A DNA stretch of 64,000 nucleotides, from positions 186,001-250,000 of the forward strand of contig NZ_JACCCJ010000001.1 of assembly GCF_013410105.1 (NCBI RefSeq), given 5' to 3'. Positions 60,340 to 64,000 of the stretch are shown piece after piece (position 1 is the first letter of the stretch; the number at the start of each line of letters is the position of its first letter). The notes below the pieces were generated by a model. It was not told the origin of the DNA. It saw nothing but the letters and a program-made list of their open reading frames with translations, and searched no databases. The DNA is from Sphingopyxis sp. JAI108. Lineage in GTDB: Bacteria > Pseudomonadota > Alphaproteobacteria > Sphingomonadales > Sphingomonadaceae. The translations under genes and the position numbers were made by a program.

Positions 60340-61227
60340 CTATCCCGCGGCCGGTCCGGTTGCATCCTCGAAGCACTCGATCAGCATTTCGGTGAGCAGC
60401 CGCACCTTGCGCGCGGGATTTTGTCCCGGTGGGCGCACGACGAATATCCCCGCTGGCCGGATAGGATAGCGGGTCATGATCGGGACAAGGGCACCCGACG
60501 CGATATGTTCGTTGATCAGCCCGTCGGGAAGATAGCCTATGCCCAGTCCCGCCAGAGCCGCGGAGACGAGCGCCGTCCCGTTATCACCCTTGAATCGCCC
60601 TTGGGCGCGGATGGTAACGACCTTTTCGCCATCCATGAACTGCCAGCTTTCGGTCCCTTGCAGCAACGCCTCATGGCCAAGAATTTGCTGGGGTGTATCC
60701 GGCGCGCCGTGGGTTTCGATGTAAAGGGGGCTGGCCACGAGTTTGCCGAAGAGCGGCCCGACGCGCCTTGCGACCAGGTTCGAATCCTGCAGATGGCCAA
60801 ATCGGATTGCGCAATCATAACCCTCGGCGATGATATCCACGAAGCGGTCGCTGTAGCAGGCGTGCACATGAAGTTGGGGATGGCGCGCCGCCAACTCCGC
60901 AAGGACCGGAGCGATATGGGTCGGCCCGAATGACAGGGGCGCGGCCACACGAAGACGGCCACGCAATTCGCCCGCGGGCATGATCGTTTCCCTGGCAACG
61001 TCAAGCTCGGCACAGATGCGTGCTGCGTGATCGCGGAACGTTTCCCCGGCCTCTGTAAGCGCTGCGCCGCGGGTGCTCCGCGCGAGCAGCTGGACACCCA
61101 GATCTTCTTCGAGGCGTGCAAGCCTCCGGCTGACGATCGACTTGGCAACGCCGAGCCGCCGGGCGGCAGCAGTAACCCCCCCGGCGTCCGCAACCTCCAC
61201 GAAGGTGCGCAACGCTTCAATATCCAT
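60340..61227 (-). CDS. LysR family transcriptional regulator
   Basis: 295 residues. N-terminal HTH MDIEALRTFVEVADAGGVTAAARRLGVAKSIVSRRLARLEEDLGVQLLARSTRGAALTEAG, then a substrate-binding domain (GRLRVAAPLSFGPTHIAPVLAELAARHPQL...YDCAIRFGHLQDSNLVARRVG). Divergent from the hydrolase at 61368 with a 140-base gap, so it probably controls that gene and possibly itself. ATG 61227 fits the family better than 61239. Confidence 0.92.
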   Translation of the reverse strand: MDIEALRTFVEVADAGGVTAAARRLGVAKSIVSRRLARLEEDLGVQLLARSTRGAALTEAGETFRDHAARICAELDVARETIMPAGELRGRLRVAAPLSFGPTHIAPVLAELAARHPQLHVHACYSDRFVDIIAEGYDCAIRFGHLQDSNLVARRVGPLFGKLVASPLYIETHGAPDTPQQILGHEALLQGTESWQFMDGEKVVTIRAQGRFKGDNGTALVSAALAGLGIGYLPDGLINEHIASGALVPIMTRYPIRPAGIFVVRPPGQNPARKVRLLTEMLIECFEDATGPAAG

Positions 61228-61367
61228 CGGTGTTCCCAAACAAGCAACAAAGCATCCCAGCTTCTGCTGCTACCGTATCGTGACGGGGGGTGGCAATGTC
61301 CTCCAAGGCCGAGGTGCTGAAAACGTGCTTCAGAACAAATGACCGCATGAAAACAAAAGGAAATCCG

Positions 61368-62474
61368 ATGGCGCCATCTCCCATGCAGAGCCCGCCCTTG
61401 CTTGCCGGGGAGAGCGTGTCGCCTTCGCGGCGCGGCTTCATCGGCGGCATGGCCGCATTCGGATTGGGCGCGGCGCTCGCGCCCGCCCTTGCTGCGGTGC
61501 CGGATGCAGCCGCCAAGAATTTCGCCCCCCTGCGCGGGTCGATGGTAGAGGCCAATGCGCACATGTTCCGTGTCGTCGAACAGGGCCGTGGCCCGGCAGT
61601 CCTGTTTTGCCACGGCTTCCCCGATACGGCGGAGACTTGGCGCAGTCAGATGGACGCCGTCGCGGGGGCAGGCTATCGTGCCATCGCTCTCGATATGCGC
61701 GGCTATGGCGAGAGCTATGCGCCGGCTGATGCGGACCTTTATACCTCCCTCCATATCGTTGGCGACCTGGTCGGCATTCTCGACGCGCTCGAAATCCAAA
61801 CTGCCGCTGTCGTCGGGCACGACTGGGGCGCGGATCATGCCCAACGCGCGGCATTGCTGCGCCCAGATCGTTTCAGCGCGCTGGTCAGTCTCAGCATCCC
61901 TTATGCGCCGCGAGGCAGTGTGAACTATTGGGACCTTCTGCGCTCTCAGGGCTTGGGCGAGCGATATTATGCTCTGGATATGTTAGCGCCCGGCGCAGAA
62001 CGGCAGTTCGAGCCCGCATCGCGGACAATCCCGAGCATCTTGTACTGGCTATCGGCAAGCCCGCGATCCGGGACGAGGTGGGACCCGGTCGATCCCGCAA
62101 AAAATATGCTGCGCCCGTCGCCTATTGCGGTGCCGGCGTGGGCGGACCCAGAATATGTGGCTCATACGATACGATCGTTTGAAAGAACCGGCTTTCGCGG
62201 AGGGCTCAACTATTACCGGGCGTTGCCGAAGACCTTCGACCTGACACCGGCTTTCAAGGATGCGCCGATCTATCAGCCAAGCCTCTATATCTGGGGCGAA
62301 GCCGATGGTCTCTGCCAGTTCTTCCATCCCGGGGCGCCCTCGCTCGATGATCTTCGCAAAGGGCAGCCCGGACTTTTGGACGCGATCAAGATCGAGAATG
62401 CGGGCCACTGGCTACAACATGAAGCCGCGGATCGGGTAAACAGCGAGATCTTGACGTTCCTCAAGAGTCTTTGA
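61368..62474 (+). CDS. Tat-exported epoxide-hydrolase-like alpha/beta hydrolase
   Basis: 368 residues from ATG 61368 (AAGGA six bases upstream). Tat-type signal SPSRRGFIGGMAAFGLGAALAPALA. HGFPDTAETWRSQM (oxyanion), GHDWGADHAQRAALL with Asp as nucleophile, LYIWGEADGL and AGHWLQHEAADRVN (His). The GHDWG motif is the epoxide hydrolase type. Two ring-opening Tyr may be in GGLNYYRALP. Substrate unknown. Paired with the divergent LysR. Confidence 0.88.
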   Translation: MAPSPMQSPPLLAGESVSPSRRGFIGGMAAFGLGAALAPALAAVPDAAAKNFAPLRGSMVEANAHMFRVVEQGRGPAVLFCHGFPDTAETWRSQMDAVAGAGYRAIALDMRGYGESYAPADADLYTSLHIVGDLVGILDALEIQTAAVVGHDWGADHAQRAALLRPDRFSALVSLSIPYAPRGSVNYWDLLRSQGLGERYYALDMLAPGAERQFEPASRTIPSILYWLSASPRSGTRWDPVDPAKNMLRPSPIAVPAWADPEYVAHTIRSFERTGFRGGLNYYRALPKTFDLTPAFKDAPIYQPSLYIWGEADGLCQFFHPGAPSLDDLRKGQPGLLDAIKIENAGHWLQHEAADRVNSEILTFLKSL

Positions 62475-62526
62475 CGGGCCGGTTCGACGGAGCAGCGTCG
62501 TCAGGTGGACGAAAGAGCGGGCCCCG

Positions 62527-63861
62527 TCATGCAACGCGACTGAGCGCCTCGCTGACGACCTCAACCATTTGCTCGATATGGTCCTGTTCAGCGATGAGGG
62601 GTGGTGACAGGGCGATGATATCGCCGGTCACGCGGATCAGGAGTCCGCGCTCGAAGCAATCGACGAATATGTCGTAAGCGCGGGCTCCCGGCGCCCCGGG
62701 ACGGGATGCGATCTCGATTCCGGCCACGAACCCGATCGTGCGAATGTCGACGACATGTGGCGCGCCGCGCAGGCTGTGGAGGGTATCGTGCCAATGATCC
62801 GCGCCAGCTGCGGCGCGGGTGAGCAGTTCTTCCGATCGATAGATATCGAGCGTCGCGAGGCCTGCCGCGCAGGCCGCGGGGTGGCCGGAATAGGTGTAAC
62901 CGTGAAACAGTTCAATCTGGTCCTGTGGCCCGTTCATCATAGCGTCGTGAACCGACCGTCGGACAAAGACGGCTCCCATTGGAAGGGCGCCATTGGTCAG
63001 CCCCTTGGCGGCCGTGATGATGTCCGGAACCACCCCGAAGTAATCCGCCGCGAACGGCGTCCCCAGCCGCCCGAATCCGGTTATCACTTCATCGAAGATG
63101 AGGAGAATGCCGTGGCGATCGCAAATCGAGCGCAGGCGCTGGAGATAGCCTTTCGGCGGAATCAGAACACCGGTGGACCCGGCAACGGGTTCGACGATAA
63201 CGGCGGCGATCGTCTCGGCGCCATGAAGCCCGACCAGCCGCTCCAGATCGTCGGCCAGCTCGCGGCCGTGCTCGGGCTGCCCCCGGCTGAACGCGTTGCG
63301 CGCAGGATCGTGGGTGTGGCGCAGATGGTCTGCCCCAGGAAGCTGCGGGAACGCCCGTCGATTGTTGACGAGCCCGCCCACGGTGATCCCGCCGAAGCCG
63401 ACACCATGATAACCCCGCTCGCGCCCGATCAGGCGGGTGCGTGTTCCCTGGCCGATCGCCCTCTGATAGGCGAGCGCGATCTTCAGCGCGGTGTCGACGG
63501 ATTCCGAGCCCGAGCCGGTGAAGAATATCCGGTCGAGCCCGGCGCCGGGTCCTCCCGGAGCAAGTGCGGCCAGCCGCTCGGCGAATTCGAAAGCGAGCGG
63601 ATGTCCCATCTGGAAGGATGGGGCATAGTCCAGCGTCATCAGCTGGCGCTCGACAGCCGATGCGATCGTTTCGCGGCCATGTCCGGCGTTGACGCACCAA
63701 AGTCCGGCAGTGCCATCCAGAACCTTCCGCCCGTCATCGGATGTGAAATGCATACCCTGCGCGCTCACGAGCTGGCGGGGGGCGGCCTTGAACTGGCGAT
63801 TTGCCGTGAATGGCATCCAGTAGCTTTGAAGGTCTGGCGATCGGGAAGCGTGGGTGGACAT
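62527..63861 (-). CDS. Class III aminotransferase (omega-amino acid:pyruvate type)
   Basis: 444 residues. PLP-dependent fold: DGTAGLWCVNAGHGRETIASAVERQL, FFTGSGSESVDTALKIALAYQRA, RGYHGVGFGGITVGG, FDEVITGFGRLGTPFAADYFGVVPDIITAAKGLTNGALPMGAVFV (catalytic Lys in AAKGLTNG), and FHGYTYSGHPAACAAGLATLDIY. Very close by eye to beta-alanine:pyruvate aminotransferases. Moves an amino group from a terminal amine or beta-alanine to pyruvate. Confidence 0.93.
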   Translation of the reverse strand: MSTHASRSPDLQSYWMPFTANRQFKAAPRQLVSAQGMHFTSDDGRKVLDGTAGLWCVNAGHGRETIASAVERQLMTLDYAPSFQMGHPLAFEFAERLAALAPGGPGAGLDRIFFTGSGSESVDTALKIALAYQRAIGQGTRTRLIGRERGYHGVGFGGITVGGLVNNRRAFPQLPGADHLRHTHDPARNAFSRGQPEHGRELADDLERLVGLHGAETIAAVIVEPVAGSTGVLIPPKGYLQRLRSICDRHGILLIFDEVITGFGRLGTPFAADYFGVVPDIITAAKGLTNGALPMGAVFVRRSVHDAMMNGPQDQIELFHGYTYSGHPAACAAGLATLDIYRSEELLTRAAAGADHWHDTLHSLRGAPHVVDIRTIGFVAGIEIASRPGAPGARAYDIFVDCFERGLLIRVTGDIIALSPPLIAEQDHIEQMVEVVSEALSRVA

Positions 63862-63903
63862 TCGGTTCCTTTGAAGTGTGGTGAACGCGCTTTCGTGAAG
63901 TGA

Positions 63904-64000
63904 TCAAATCCGCTCGGCTACCTTCGCGCGATAGCCTGTGAGGGTCTGTTCCAGAGCATCGATGGTAGCCGCGATATAGGCTTCGCGGTCTATGCTCGCG
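63904..64000 (-). CDS. C-terminal end of a gene cut by the window edge
   Basis: The last 31 residues of a protein ending REAYIAATIDALEQTLTGYRAKVAERI are readable on the minus strand, with a TGA at 63904-63906. The stretch is helical and acidic/basic like the end of an enzyme, but too short to name. It lies 42 bases upstream of the aminotransferase start and probably shares its operon. Confidence 0.55.
   Translation of the reverse strand, partial: ASIDREAYIAATIDALEQTLTGYRAKVAERI

Noticed and set aside
1-64000. CRISPR arrays, rRNA, tRNA and insertion sequences
   Set aside because: I looked for regular repeat-spacer patterns, tRNA-like folds and transposase motifs and saw none I could support by eye.

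Overview
The window looks like chromosome from a sphingomonad (Alphaproteobacteria, Sphingomonadaceae; Sphingopyxis, Sphingomonas or Novosphingobium type). The reasons are high GC, TonB receptors paired with esterases and glycosidases, an astexin-type lasso peptide locus with its own isopeptidase, a luxI-phyH operon, and a DUF736/DUF2493/DUF2958/trb gene set typical of integrative conjugative elements (ICEs) in this group. This placement is inference; there is no rRNA or other marker in the window.

Layout. 1-0.73 kb: two small conserved proteins. 0.9-15.5 kb: a catabolic block with two TonB receptors, secreted alpha/beta hydrolase, carboxylesterase, GH1 glycosidase, ROK sugar kinase, MFS transporter, acyl-CoA ligase and TetR regulator. 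A palindromic ATTCAT/ATGAAT motif recurs in its promoter regions and suggests one regulon for uptake and breakdown of an esterified or glycosylated compound. 15.9-25.1 kb: a complete lasso peptide cluster. Precursor, B (RRE plus cysteine protease) and C (cyclase) run rightward. ECF sigma factor, FecR, STN-type TonB receptor and isopeptidase run leftward to meet them. 25.3-28.3 kb: quorum sensing (LuxR, LuxI, a PhyH dioxygenase and a GntR regulator).

28.5-59 kb is a decayed ICE-like island. It has many genes of unknown function, a toprim protein, MNT-HEPN protein, EexN lipoprotein, PIN/HTH toxin-antitoxin pair, two DUF736 genes and a truncated trb operon (3' part of trbL, then trbF, trbG, trbI, DUF2274). 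No integrase or other conjugation gene is present. Its cargo includes a tightly packed nine-gene operon (48.6 down to 40.4 kb): a YaaA/DUF6884-like protein, two DGQQR (DndB/ParB-like) proteins flanking a DpdA-type transglycosylase, QueE, QueD, QueC, a three-helix membrane protein and a HAD phosphatase. This is best read as a 7-deazaguanine DNA-modification island, probably for defence. A third DGQHR protein stands alone at 38.6 kb. Several core genes of the island have long GC-rich inverted repeats in their 5' leaders, which the protein annotation does not explain.

59-64 kb returns to ordinary chromosomal genes: an azoreductase fused to a SnoaL-like domain, LysR regulator, Tat-exported epoxide-hydrolase-like protein, class III aminotransferase and the end of one more gene. 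The two most interesting systems are the lasso peptide with a readable new core and the DpdA/DGQQR/Que/membrane-protein operon.
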